A stretch of 64,000 bases of DNA from positions 13,378,001 to 13,442,000 of the forward strand of contig NC_084813.1 of the NCBI RefSeq assembly GCF_963583255.1. The letters are read 5' to 3'. The notes beneath the pieces are model-generated. The model did no database searches. It was not told the origin of the DNA and saw only the letters and a list, made by a program, of their open reading frames with translations. The position numbers and the translations under genes were made by a program. Origin of the DNA: Pyrus communis. Taxonomy: Eukaryota; Streptophyta; Magnoliopsida; Rosales; Rosaceae. Of the stretch, positions 46,376-58,686 are shown piece by piece (within the stretch, counting starts at the first letter, position 1; each line of letters begins with the position of its first letter).

Positions 46376-47020
46376 TGTTGTACTTTTATGCGCAAACGAA
46401 AATGAATTTTAACAAAGTACCAATATCAATGTCGTAGGTGAAAACTAAAACAAACAATCTCAAACTAACACAAGAGATTTACGTGGATCGGCGTAAAGCT
46501 TACATCCACGAGTGAAGCACGGCGAGGAATTTCACTAAACAAACAGAGTGTTTAAACTCTCACAACCCAAATCCCACAAATTACAAACCTTAAACCAAAC
46601 GAGTAGAGAACCCAAACAAACGGAGAAGATTCTCCCAAATTTCTCTCTAACTCACAAACTCACAAATTGACTCTCACTAAATTGCCACACGAATGAGCCA
46701 CGCGTTTTCCACGCACTCACGATTCCAAATGGTGACCTCCACCCCAAAACCCAATTAGAGAAAACTCTCTAAGCCTTGGTGAGGCACACAAAATACACTA
46801 ACCGTAAGGTCCTATTTATAGTGCATAGGACTTAGGTTACAATAAGAATCCTAATAGGAAGTAAATACATATCCTAATCAAATAGGTAATTAACAAAATC
46901 TTTCCACCAAGAAACCAACTATGAAGTCAAAATCCAAACCCAAATAGGACACCAAAACCAAATAGGTAACACAAACCTAATTCTTTGCATCATCCTAATT
47001 TTGAGTTGTAAAACCCAACA
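46376..47020 (-). mobile_element. solo LTR in the opposite orientation
   Basis: 645 bp flanked by TGGGG on both sides (46371-46375 and 47021-47025). Read on the - strand it starts TGTTGGGTTTTACAACTC, has a TATA box (CACTATAAATAGGAC, about 46811-46825) and ends TACAACA. TGTTG/CAACA ends, the TATA box and the 5-bp duplication identify an LTR; no internal region is attached. Family is unassigned, copia-like by its ends. It is inserted in the gypsy internal region. Confidence 0.85.
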
Positions 47021-47025
47021 TGGGG

Positions 47026-49640
47026 GACAATCACTTTTGGTCCCCGATAGCACTAATCTTCTCATGCATACTAATTATACTTCCGAATCTTTAGGAGGAA
47101 GATTAAATCCCTTTAAGTTCATTCTAAGGTAGGTTATTAGCAAATTCCTTTTTCAGGCCTTTGGACATTTCAACCAACATTAATTCCCAGAATTTCTTTC
47201 GATGCTGTATTCGTCATTTTGACGAATATAGGCTTGGGAGTACGAGTTTTAATGCCTACGGTTAGTAGAAATCCACAGAGTAGCAAATATTTTTCCCTAG
47301 AATCAACGAAACCAACTTATAGGATCAATTCCTTACCAATCATTTGGAACCATCCACCTGAGTGGGCTTTAACCTGTAATCAGTATGATTTCTGATACCG
47401 AACGCATGCTAGTATCTGAAAATGATACCTTTGTGCTAGAATGTCGGTTCACAATTTTAGGATAACAAACAATATCAATATATCTTAAATGCATTAATTA
47501 GCGGGGAGACTGATAGAATGATTAACAATGACTATCTTAGCCGAAGAAATTATAATTGTGGAAACTTAGGAGCAAGCCTTGTAGGAGAACAATAAACTTG
47601 TAGTTGTTTGAACTTTATCGCCCATCTAGGTAATCAAAACCTCTTTGACTAGCCACATTTCTGACCACTTTCATAGGTAAACATTAGAATCCAAAGCATG
47701 AGTTAATTTCCCACTGTAAGAGCAATTTGAGTATCGAGAAAGCCATGAAGACCTATTAGTATGTGTCATATGGAACGGAAGTATTATGGTACGTTTCAAG
47801 GACGAATATCTTTGGCGTCATTTCCCAAAATTTTACCTGGGATATCACTAAATTGTGAAGTGAAATACACCATCGATCCACTTTCTAGTATTACACCAAT
47901 TTTCCTTGCATCTTCTTAAACAACTCCAATGTCATTGAGAAAACTTAGTTACAAAAACTTACCAATTAGGAATTTACCCAACCAAACACTTTATCTTGGG
48001 AACCCCAAACCTATCCGCGAAGGCGAAAAACTGAACCTTAGGATTGTCCTTAGATTTTAGCAACCTAATCGGGTAATGATACCGTTAACCCCTACTTGTT
48101 GATGGTTTCTCCGATCAATTTTTGGAGCCTGAGTTTTCTTTTGTAGCCGAACGAATTCATAGTAGTCTTGCCGACGACTTCCTTACCTACTCCAACAATG
48201 AAATCAATTTCTCTAAATACCGACAGTCAGCTTTATACCAAAGTCTTCAAATGTAAATTTTGTTTAGATTGGTACTTTTCTTGGGAGACATGATCTCAGT
48301 AGACGATATTCTTTTCTTTTCCCTAAAAGGTATTACAGAAGAAAGTTGGAATATTCACAAAGTGTTGTGAAATTCGAGATATCCTTCACCTTGTTGATTG
48401 AATCGATAGTTTGTTAGCGATTTTTTTCTGCAATAGTGTTTTTTTTCCTCATTTGTTGATCGAGGAAAGTTAGTTTAGTTTGTGATGTTGTATATGAATA
48501 AAATTTCTGACAACCGAATTGTTGTCTCTTTCTAAGCATTATTCTTACACCTTTCGATGACATCGATAATTACAAAATCCACGATGATGTTTCCTTTGAA
48601 TGATTTGGCTACGTACCGATGTAGCACGATGGAGTCTTGAATATGTCTACTGGCAATTGGGACCGCCTGAAGTGAATTACCTTACTCCTGACTTAGATTC
48701 AACTTCTACCATTTTCACTTAAAAACTGGGTGACACTTCTCTGGAGAAACGTGTCCAAAATCTTTACTAATCTTAGATCTCTCAAATACATCTTCATTTG
48801 AAAGGAAATAAATTTCTGACAATGACGATAAAGGAACCAAATCAACGTCTATGATTGCACTATCGTGTATTTACCCGGTTGTGCAAATGTAATTATTGTT
48901 TACCGCATCAAAAGACATATCTACCCTTGAACAATTTCTGCATGTCCTATCATATTTTAGTTAGAATTCACGAGCATTGATTTGATGTTACTGATGAATC
49001 ATTAAGAAATCATTTGAGTCGTTATAATCACTCCCTGTATCTAAATAGAGATGGGAAATATCACCATAAGCTCCCGATATGAGGTATCTTGTAGATGTAG
49101 AGATTGTGATGATGTTTTGGTGATTATCAACTGACTTGACAAGTCAGCTCACTTGTTGTTGGTCCAGAGGGACTAAATTTTAGACCACTTATAAAAATTT
49201 CTCATCCTTGAACTTATTAGATTTCATGACGTTTCAATTAACATCTACTTTGACTGTGATTCCCTATTCACCTCCTAGTGCTAGAAAGTATTTCAGTCAA
49301 CCTTGGGTACGTGCCTCCCCTATTGCACTTCGTATTATTTTTTTTGAAGTAGACATACCGTTTAGGAGAATCGCTTGGACCTTGAAATTTTAGTTGTAAC
49401 CACTAATTCCTCAATCACCCAACAAATACTTTGCTGAATAAATCTTTATTGTTGGTGATTGAATCTCTCAGAAGCTACCGTTGTAGCGAGATATCATGCA
49501 TTAATTTCAGTTACCTTGTATTTTAGATTTGATGGACTTGTTTCGACCCCCAAATTTTTAAGTGCTCTTTTAGACTTCTCAACATAGTTTTTCGCTAAAT
49601 TCGAGAGAAATTCATATGAATATGCTCGTTTAGGCGTTGT
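47026..49640 (+). other. unreadable gypsy internal region
   Basis: No open frame over about 60 codons gives a recognisable domain, yet the position between the gypsy primer-binding site and its integrase remnant implies decayed gag-pol. Mutation has erased the protein signal for reading by eye. Confidence 0.5.
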
Positions 49641-50070
49641 GAACTACATTGTTTGGTTACAGGGTGTGGGTGTCACTACTGTATCTCATTGTAATGCACG
49701 TTTCACTTCCAAGTCTTGGGAAGCCTACTTGATGGCCATGAGTACTAAGTTTTTGTTCAGTACCACATTTCATCCTCAGACTAACGACCAGTCTAAATGA
49801 ACTATCCAAATCTTAGTGTACATGTTGCGTTTTGTTCGTTATGCAGACTTAGTATGGTTATGATAGACATTTATCTTTATTTGAGTTGCATGTAACTACG
49901 GTTACAATTTTGGTTTTGGGTATGGCACCATTTGAGGCGTTGTATAGAGATTCTATGCATAATACATGATTGGTAGAAGAGAATTGTGAACAGGTGTTCA
50001 AAGGATCAAGATTACAATTTAGAAAATTGCATACTATTGACATTGTCACCCGAGAAGGTAGTACGTGAGC
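49640..50070 (+). pseudogene. gypsy integrase remnant
   Basis: One frame reads VTTVSHCNARFTSKSWEAYL where the canonical block is SDRDARFTSKFW (second catalytic aspartate region, with the aspartates lost). STKFLFSTTFHPQTNDQSK follows, corresponding to FHPQTDGQSE with the glutamate replaced by Lys, then LGMAPFEALYRDS. Stops at 49797-49799 and 49861-49863. Clearly a dead Ty3/gypsy integrase. Confidence 0.8.
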
Positions 50071-50702
50071 ACGATCGATGCGTTATTCAGTTGATTTATG
50101 CGTATTTCCCAATGGGGGCAAGATGGTAATATTGCATCCTCGGGAATTATTTGCTTGCTTATTGTGACAAACAGTGAGTTGTCGGTATTGCGGGCTGTAG
50201 ACTGTAATATCGATAACTTATTCGTTAGATTCGTTAACCAAGTGGACAATTAGGCCTGTCTACGTTAGTATATTATTTATTATTTTATTATTTGGGCTTG
50301 ACCCAAAGATACTACATGCTTATTCTCGGAGTACATGACGCTACGAATGCGTAGGTGAAAAACTTTCTATTTTCAGTTTTAATTTCAGTACAATTATTTT
50401 AAATTTACATTTTTATATAGGTATTTTAAACATTATGTTATTATATATCTATTTTTGAATTTATGTTTTTACAATGGTTTTATATTATAGTTTTGTATTG
50501 AAGGAGAAGGAAAGTATGAGTTTGGAGGCATGAAAGAGGAATCATTACACTTCGATCGACACGGAATGACATTCTCTTTTATGCAACCGCTCTAACTTGA
50601 TATCTTCTTTACATATTATATTTTTCTGCTATCTTTTCACTATTTTTATATAGAAGCTTATTTCAAATTTTGGGGACAAAGTTTTTTTTAAGGTGGGTAG
50701 AT
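50071..50702 (+). other. gypsy 3' internal region to PPT
   Basis: No coding region is recognised. A block at about 50328-50356 (CTCGGAGTACATGACGCTACG followed by AATGCGTAGG) resembles part of the 5' LTR near 42291-42318. The region ends with the PPT-like TTAAGGTGGGTAGA. Confidence 0.45.
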
Positions 50703-50800
50703 TGTAACAACCCATCCCTAATTTTATGATTTTATTAATTTTAAAAGAGCGAATTGATGAAAATTCCCTTAGTGGTGAGATTGTTGACCTTCGTTGACCA
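50703..50800 (+). repeat. gypsy 3' LTR stub
   Basis: 98 bp beginning TGTAACAACCC and ending GACCTTCGTTGACCA, matching GACCTTCGTTAACCA in the 5' LTR. It is cut by the long-LTR element starting at 50801; the rest should lie right of the window. Confidence 0.65.
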
Positions 50801-52640
50801 TGTTGGAAATGTGCCCTAAAGCCAATCATATGATGATACTTTACGGAAATTTCACATGTTAAACTAATCTAGTTTAATATAAAGGGCAAAGATTATTTTT
50901 TAAAGCCGTCTCATATAAATGTTATATGCTTAAGTGCAAGGAATATATAGTTGGGAAAATGTGATCTAAAGAAGTTAGATTCATGAGACCATTCTCTTTT
51001 GTATACATATCCTAAACGTTCCTGATCATAGAATTGCCAATTGGGCATTGACAGTCCGTTAAGATTAGTATGTGTTATGTCTTCTCTTAGAGAAAGTGAC
51101 TGGTCTTAAGTCACTGGTGTGACTGACACCAAGATAAGCATGTAGGTGCTCAATAGAGAATGAGTCCACTGAACGCGATTAACAAGGAGTTCTCATACTC
51201 ATGTCATAAGAAAACTCATGGTTGGGATAATGCAAAGTAGTCATTTGACCTGAGGCATCATAGTTGTCTTATGGTTAGGTCCTTGATCTTTGACTATGTC
51301 AAAGTCACTCCGTCAAAGGGTGTCCACAACATAGTTAAGGTTAAGCCACTTAGCTATGGAGGCAAGTGAATGCACAACAAGGGATCTCTAACCTTCAAAC
51401 CGTTTGAGGGGGAATACTCTATGATATGATTAAGAATCTCTGGCCAGAGTATGAATGAGATTTAGGAATTCGTTCCAAATCACATTCAAGGTAATCATAT
51501 AAGAGAACCGCATTGGATAGTAGACATGAATAAACTATCGAATCAAACAATGTGGTCAAGAGTATTGTATTAGAGAAAGATCGTATTGCATTGTAATCCC
51601 AAACTGAACAGGTTCTTCACCTCTTCTGATTAGCTTGGGTAACCATGATAGACTGCTACAACTCATGGTTTGTGGAAGCTCTAAAGGTGTATAATCACTA
51701 AAGGGAGAATTGAAAAGTAAGTTTCAATTCACAATCGGTTTGAAGAGTTCTAATCGCCCACTGCCTTGCTAAAAGGAACCTAATGGATCGTACACCGTGT
51801 AAGGTAGAGATTGCAGAAACAATGGAGATGAGTAAGGATAATTAAATGGTTTAATTATTTATGGTTAAGATGAATTAATATGTTAATTAATCAAATGAAT
51901 AAGTTCGTTTTAGACCTCGGGTTAATTTTAGGCCTCAAGGCGCAATGAGCTTCAAATGTCAAGTCCAATAACTCAAGTTGTATGACAACTTGAAAACACA
52001 AAGGGCATGAAAGCCCAATGAACCTACATGGCTAGCCATAGAGAGTGTGAGGGAGAATTGGTTTTAATTTCAATTATCCACTCAATGTAAGTGGCTATAG
52101 AAAGGAAATTATAGCCCGTTCCCTCATAGGGGTTTTCTAGAGAGAAAAGAGAAAAACACAAAAAGGCTCTCTCTTCTCTTAGGAGGCCAGCCACCCTAAG
52201 AAGAATGGACTAGCATCCATTTCTTCCTAGGTCACTCATCTCTTCCTCAATGTTCTCCTTGGTGTGGAAACTTAGAGGTTCCCTTTCTTGGGAACTTGGA
52301 GAATCCGTTCCTTCATCCATATCCAAGAAGTCATGGAGCCAAGAAGCAAAGTTCCTCCATCCACATCCATGGAGCCAAGGAGCAAAGAGACTAAGGAAAG
52401 AAGGCCTTCACATGGGTGAATATCCTTTTCTAAGCAAAGAGGTGCTGCAAAGGTATAAAAGTTTCTCAACTCTTTTCTTTAAGATTTGAGTTGAGTCTTG
52501 GTTCACCACAACTACTAGGCCTTGAATTTCATGGGTAAAGTTCTATTTTTGAGTGCATGCAAGCATAATTCCACCTTTAATTGTTAATTGCATGCATAGA
52601 TGTTGCTCAAATGAACTAGTTTTCACAAATTTTTCCTTCA
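50801..52640 (+). repeat. 5' LTR of a long-LTR retrotransposon
   Basis: 1840 bp, the same family as the solo LTR at 42555-44373 (both start TGTTGGAAATGTGCCC and end CCTTCA). Unlike the solo copy, it is followed directly by a primer-binding-site-like AGTGGTATTCGAGCC (52641-52655). It therefore begins an element that extends right, past the hAT and Athila insertions, to beyond the window. Small open frames within it are shadows. Confidence 0.88.
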
Positions 52641-52926
52641 AGTGGTATTCGAGCCTAGGTCTAGTAATTGGTGAATCCTTTTGGGTTTTGTAGTTCATAG
52701 TCTTTGATTTGGATGTTGTAATTGTTACAAGCTTTATTCTTGCTTTTTTGAATGTAAATTTTGCTTAATGTAGTTCATATGAGCATGAATTTTGGAGCTA
52801 AATTTTGGTGCCATGTTTATGGGGAAATTCGGCCAAATCCAAAAGGTGGATTTTTGGGTTCATGTTTGTATTGTTAAAGTGTTTTAAAGTGACTTTTGGA
52901 ACCCCTAAGTATCCTAGGATGTTAAC

Positions 52927-55900
52927 TAGACCTGGCAATTTATTACACGACACGTTAACACGACACGTAAACGACACGAAAATAACGGGTTTCGGGTCAA
53001 CACGATAACTAATCGGGTCATTATCGGGTCACACGATAATAACCCGTTAATAACGGGTCCTTAACAGGTTTACACGAGAGTGACACGCGGGTAACCTATT
53101 TCGACACGATAAGAAAAATGCTATTTTGATGATTTTAATTTTTTAAACTACTAAAAAAAACTTACTATAAAATGAAATAGATATAATGAATATGTATATA
53201 TTGTTTATTAATTATTATTCTATTATTATTCTATATAAATTTTAAAATTTAAGTTTTATTTATTTATTTATTTTTATAGTATATTATAGGCAAAGATTGA
53301 GATTAAAAATCATAAAACACATTAAAAATAAAAATATCAAGTAATTTAAAAATACCAAAAACATAAAAAAATTATAATAATTAATTTCCCGCCTAATATA
53401 TCAAGAGTTTCATCCATTTCCCACCTAATGTTTGGGAAATTTTGCAACCTATATCCATCCATTTCCCGCCTAATGTTTAACCCAAAGAAAAAAAATAACC
53501 AGCTTTTTTTTTTTTTTTATCTCTTATAACATTTTAACTTGAATAAAAATAAAATACGTAATAAAAAACATAAATGTAATTTTATTATTAAATATCATCA
53601 CATACTAATTGAAACATAGTCTAATTAACACTTAAAATATATAAATAATTAATATATTTATTCCAAGCCATCAAAACGATAAGATTCACTAACGCTTAAA
53701 GTTTATTTATACTTTAATTAAGTATAACATTAATGCGTATCCCATCAAAATGATGAAAGTATGAATAAACTCTTACGTATTAGTGAATTTATCGTTTTCA
53801 CAGGATACGTATCCTACAAAACTAATTTCAACAATCCAACCGTCAAATTTGTTTATACATGCTTCGAGATCGCATACTCCAAAAATTGCAAAAAACAAAC
53901 ATTCAGAGATGAAGTAATGAGACAAAACTTTTCAACGGTTATAAACGAAAAATCATTATTTAACGGTTATTTTAGCTCCGATTTTGATGACTTTTTACAG
54001 CTACACTCCTTGACCTTATATGAATACAATGAATGAATTCGATCTTTAATTTAAAATATTTACACTAGTGGATACCACAAATCTTATGTTATCCTTAATG
54101 AAAGTATAAATAAACTCTTAGTGTTAGTAAATGTATCGTTTTGATGGGATATGCATCCTATCAAAACTAATTTCAATAATCCAACCGTCAAATTTGTTTA
54201 TACATGCTTCGAGATCGCATACACCAAAAATTGCAAAAAACAAACATTCAGAGATCAAGTAACGAGACAAAACTTTTCGACGGTTATAAACGAAAAATCA
54301 CGATTTAACGGTTATTTTAACTTTGATTTTGATGATTTTTTTACAGCTACACTCCTTGACCTTATATAAATACAATGAATGAATTCGATCTTTAATTTAA
54401 AATATTTACACTAGTGGATACCACAAAATCTTATGTTATACTTGATGAAAGTATAAATAAACTCTTAAGTGTTAGTGAATCTATTGTTTTGATGGGATAC
54501 GCATCTTAGAAACTAATTTCAACGATCCAACCGTCAAACTTGTTTATATATGCTTCAAGATCGCATACGCCAAAAATTGCAAAAAACAAACATTCAGAGA
54601 TCAAGTAATAAGACAAAACTTTTCGACGGTTATAAACAAAAAATCACGATTTAACGGTTATTTTAACTCCGATTTTGATGATTTTTTACAGCTACACTCA
54701 TTGACCTTATATAAATACAATGAATGAATTCGATCTTCAATTTAAAATATTTACACTAGTGGATACCACAAAATCTTATGTTATACTTGATGAAAGTATA
54801 ATTAAACTCTTAAGTGTTAGTGAATCTATTGTTTTGATGTGATACGCATCCTACGAAACTAATTTCAACGATCCAACCGTCAAACTTGTTTATATATGCT
54901 TCGAGATCGCATACGCCAAAAATTGTAAAAAACAAACATTCAGAGATAAAGTAATGAGACAAAACTTTTCGACGGTTATAAACGAAAAATCACGATTTAA
55001 CGGTTATTGTAACTCCGATTTTGATGATTTTTTACAGCTACACTCCTTGACCCTAAATGAATACAATGAATGAATTCGATCTTCAATTTAAAATATTTAC
55101 ACTAGTGGATACCACAAAATCTTATGTTATACTTGATGAAAGTATAAATAAACTCTTAAGTGTTAGTGAATCTATCGTTTTGATGTGATACGCATCCTAT
55201 GAAACTAATTTCAACGATCCAACCGTCAAACTTGTTTATATATGCTTCGAGATCGCATACGCCAAAAATTGCAAAAAACAAACATTCAGAGATAAAGTAA
55301 TGAGACAAAACTTTTCGATGGTTATAAACGAAAAATCACGATTTAACGATTATTGTAACTCCGATTTTGATGATTTTTTACAGCTACACTCCTTGACCCT
55401 AAATGAATACAATGAATGAATTCGATCTTCAATTTAAAATATTTACACAAGTGGATACCACAAAATCTTATGTTATACTTGATGAAAGTATAAATAAACT
55501 CTTAAGTGTTAGTGAATCTATCGTTTTGATGTGATACACATCCTACGAAACTAATTTCAACGATCCAACCGTCAAACTTGTTTATATATGCTTCGAGATC
55601 GCATACGCCAAAAATTGCAAAAAACAAACATTCAGAGATCAAATAATGAGACAAAATTTTTCGACGGTTATAAACGAAAAATTACGATTTAACGGTTATT
55701 TTAACTCCGATTTTGATGATTTTTTACAGCTACACTCCTTGACCCTAAACAAATACAATGAATGAATTCGATCTTCAATTTAAAATATTTACACTAGTGG
55801 ATACCACAAAATCTTATGTTATACTTGATGAATGTATAAATAAACTCTTTAATTGTTAGTGAATCTATCGTTTTGATGTGATACGCATCCTACGAAACTA

Positions 55901-56930
55901 ATTTCAACGATCCAACCGTCAAACTTGTTTATATATGTTTCGGGATCGCATACGCCAAAAATTGCAAAAAACAAACATTCAGAGATAAAGTAATGAGACA
56001 AAACTTTTCGATGGTTATAAACGAAAAATCATGATTTAACGGTTTTTGTAACTCTGATTTTGATGATTTTTTACAGTTACACTCCTTGACCCTAAATGAA
56101 TACAATGAATGAATTCGATCTTCAATTTAAAATATTTACACTAGTGGATACCACAAAATCTTATGTTATACTTGATGAAAGTATAAATAAACTCTTAAGT
56201 GTTAGTGAATCTATCGTTTTGATGTGATACGCATCCTACAAAACTAATTTCAACGATCCAACCGTCAAACTTGTTTATATATGCTTCGAGATCGCATATG
56301 CCAAAAATTGCAAAAAAAAAAAACATTCAGAGATCAAGTAATGAGACAAAACTTTTCGACGGTTATAAACGAAAATTTACGATTTAACGGTTATTTTAAC
56401 TCTGATTTTGATGATTTTTTACAGCTACACTCATTGACCCTATATGAATACAATGAATGAATTCGATCTTCAATTTAAAATATTTACACTAGTGGATACC
56501 ATAAAATCTTTTGTTATACTTGATGAAAGTATAAATAAGGGTAGATTTTTTAAAAATCTCATGAACAATGTTATTTGTTTGAGTGAAAATTAATAATAAT
56601 AAGTGTGAAAAATGTAATCACACGTAATGAAAAACTTTCATTAAGGGGTCAACTCCGAAATTTAGTATGTATATACTAATTTAATATTATGTTTTACATT
56701 TTTTTGGGTCAAATTATGTTTTTCTTTTCAGTTTTATTGTTTTAAAATATAATTTTCTTAACGGGTAACGGGTCGGGTCATATTACCTGATAATATTAAC
56801 GGGTTGATTTCGGGTCGGGTCATATTACCCGTTTACTTTAACAGGTATTACACGACACGACCCGTTAAGCTATCGGGTATGACACGAAAACGACACGAAC
56901 ACGAGAAACACGACACGAATGCCAGGTCTA
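52927..56930. mobile_element. non-autonomous hAT-like transposon carrying a tandem repeat array
   Basis: 4004 bp bounded by perfect 11-bp inverted repeats (TAGACCTGGCA and TGCCAGGTCTA). The exact 8-bp target duplication ATGTTAAC lies at 52919-52926 and 56931-56938; 8 bp is diagnostic of hAT transposons. Both subterminal regions (to about 53110 and from about 56760) have many ACACGACACG- and CGGGTCGGGTC-like motifs in both orientations, the usual transposase binding pattern. No transposase domain is seen, so it moved in trans. The core holds eight 346-bp repeats. Confidence 0.9.
53752..56522 (+). repeat. 8 x ~346-bp tandem repeat array in the hAT element
   Basis: Unit starts (TGATGAAAGTATAAATAAAC-like) lie at about 53752, 54098, 54443, 54789, 55135, 55481, 55827 and 56173, and the next partial start at 56522. 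The period is 345-349 bp. Later units are more alike than the first two. Landmarks in every unit: GATCCAACCGTCAAACTTG, CTTCGAGATCGCATACGCC and GATTTTGATGATTTTTTACA. The homogenised state implies amplification inside the transposon. Confidence 0.95.
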
Positions 56931-57094
56931 ATGTTAACCCTCTATTGTGTAGTGAAAATTTGAGTTTTATTGAGTGAAAACATTCATGGAGCTCTTATGG
57001 GTTTTCATGGATGTTCTTCAATGTTCTTGCTTTGTTCTTGTTGTTCATACCAAGAACCATAAGGTTTGTTGTTTTGTTTCAAAAAAGGTGTTAG

Positions 57095-58555
57095 TGATAG
57101 GAGCATATTTATGCGACCTTGTTATCTTATTTCTTTGCATTTACTTCATTAATTTCCATTTATTTTGGTAGTTTATGTTATTTTGCGTATTATTGTAGGT
57201 CCAGTTGGTAAAGATGACAATAAATAGTCAAATGGAGCAATTTGGAGCAGTTTTGGACTTGGATTGGATAGCATGCATGGATAGCATATGGGCTGAACGT
57301 TTTAAGTGTTTAAATGGTGCTAGACATGTGCTAAAATCTAGAGAAATTAAAGTTGAGGCTTGGAAGGCAAGGAATTACACAAGAAAGAGGAATCCTAATA
57401 GGAAAGGAACATTATCTTATCCTATCCTATCTTATCTTATCTTATCTTATCCTATTGTATCCAACATTATCTTATCTTATGTCCAACTACAAGGTGGAAT
57501 CCTAATCACATTCCAACACTTTCTACCTGATTTTTAGAGTCCTAAAATAACTCAAAAATGCCAAAACCCTGTCCTCCTTGGATTTAACCATTCCCCCTAT
57601 ATATATGAAATTCCTACAGAGATTTAGAGTGTGCCATGCCTACCATTCATCCATTGAAGTTGCTGGGATTTTCAGAGTTTTTTCTATCCTTGTTTAGTTT
57701 TAATGTTTATTTTAGTTTGCTTTCAATTATGATGAACGTGTGTAACAAAATTTCTTTTTAGCTAGAGGTGAATTCGAAGCCATGATCATATGTTTTATAT
57801 AAGTTGATTACATCCAGTTATTGTTTCATAAAACATGAATGCGATTTACTTATCTGCTTTATAGATAACTTATTCTTGTATGTTTATTAAGGGTGCACAC
57901 TTAGTTTGCATGCAGGGATTTGATGCTAGAATATAAGGGAATTTCACCTAATCGTTATGAACTTATATTTGTAAGTAGTAAAAGTCACTAGTCATGATTG
58001 AGTTAGGTAAATTCTTGGCAGGAGTATCATGCTTTTCATAGTTACGAATGCTTTATCAATGCTTATGATTTTCACAGAACTTAATGATCTTCGAGATGTA
58101 TCTCTATCATGCTTTTCATAGTTAGGGAACTTGAGAAGAAAATTTTGGTTGCATTGCTGAGTCCAATGCAATGAACTTAGGAAAATCTGAGAGTTAATTA
58201 GTGTTGTTGACTATTAATTTGGGGCATTGTTATTCATGGTTTATAGGAAGAATAACTAGAAATTGATTTGTACGCATATGATTCATGTGTGAGGACGAAT
58301 CCTCTAGCTATCTTTTCACCTATATTTCATTCACAACTTAATTTACTTGCTGCCCTTTACTTTTGTTTTAATTAAATTCATCCAAAATCTCCCCCCTCAT
58401 TGTTTTAATGTTAGTTTAACTTAGTTTTCAGTTTATAAGTTTTGTTTGTGTTGATTAGCATCCCTTCTAATCCCCAAAATAGAACGATCCCTACTTACTC
58501 GTACTACGATTACATAATTTATAGGGTTTAATTTGTGTGTTAGTTTCTAACACAT
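57095..58555 (+). repeat. Athila 5' LTR
   Basis: About 1461 bp from TGATAGGAGCATATTTATGC to the TCA before the primer-binding site. It contains a TATCT/TATCC pentanucleotide run (about 57414-57480) and a short TATATATAT tract (57599-57607). Compared by eye with the 3' LTR over about 290 bp it differs at roughly one base in sixteen, so the insertion is not recent. Confidence 0.88.
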
Positions 58556-58686
58556 CAAATTTTGGTGCCGTTGCTGGGGAATTGTAAAATTGCTAATCAT
58601 TCTGTTTTTTTCTTTTTTTGTTTATTTTACTTTTGATATTTGATTTAGTTTTATTTCTTTGATTTTAGGTACTAGAGAAGCAAGAC

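Larger units (their letters stand above)
42202..50800 (+). mobile_element. decayed Ty3/gypsy (chromovirus-like) retrotransposon, left part
   Basis: The 5' LTR starts TGTAATACTC at 42202 and ends near 45871, just before the primer-binding site TTGGTATCAGAGCATAAG. Its net length is about 1.84 kb without the SINE and solo LTR nested in it. The internal region runs to about 50702, with an integrase remnant at 49640-50070. A PPT-like TTAAGGTGGGTAGAT then leads to a 3' LTR start (TGTAACAACCC, 50703). The 3' LTR is cut at 50800 by another element. Most of gag and pol is unreadable. Confidence 0.75.
52641..57094 (+). mobile_element. internal region of the long-LTR element, interrupted by a hAT
   Basis: Starts with the primer-binding site AGTGGTATTCGAGCC. 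The non-hAT parts are 52641-52926 and 56931-57094. They contain no readable gag and run up to the Athila 5' LTR at 57095. The open frame 52805-53008 spans the hAT border and is not real. Confidence 0.7.

Noticed and set aside
53761..54369. Two related small genes (91 and 72 aa)
   Set aside because: They are the same frame of adjacent satellite units; no promoter, intron or family similarity.
53752..56522. CRISPR-like array
   Set aside because: The repeats are head-to-tail with no spacers, 346 bp long and in a plant transposon.
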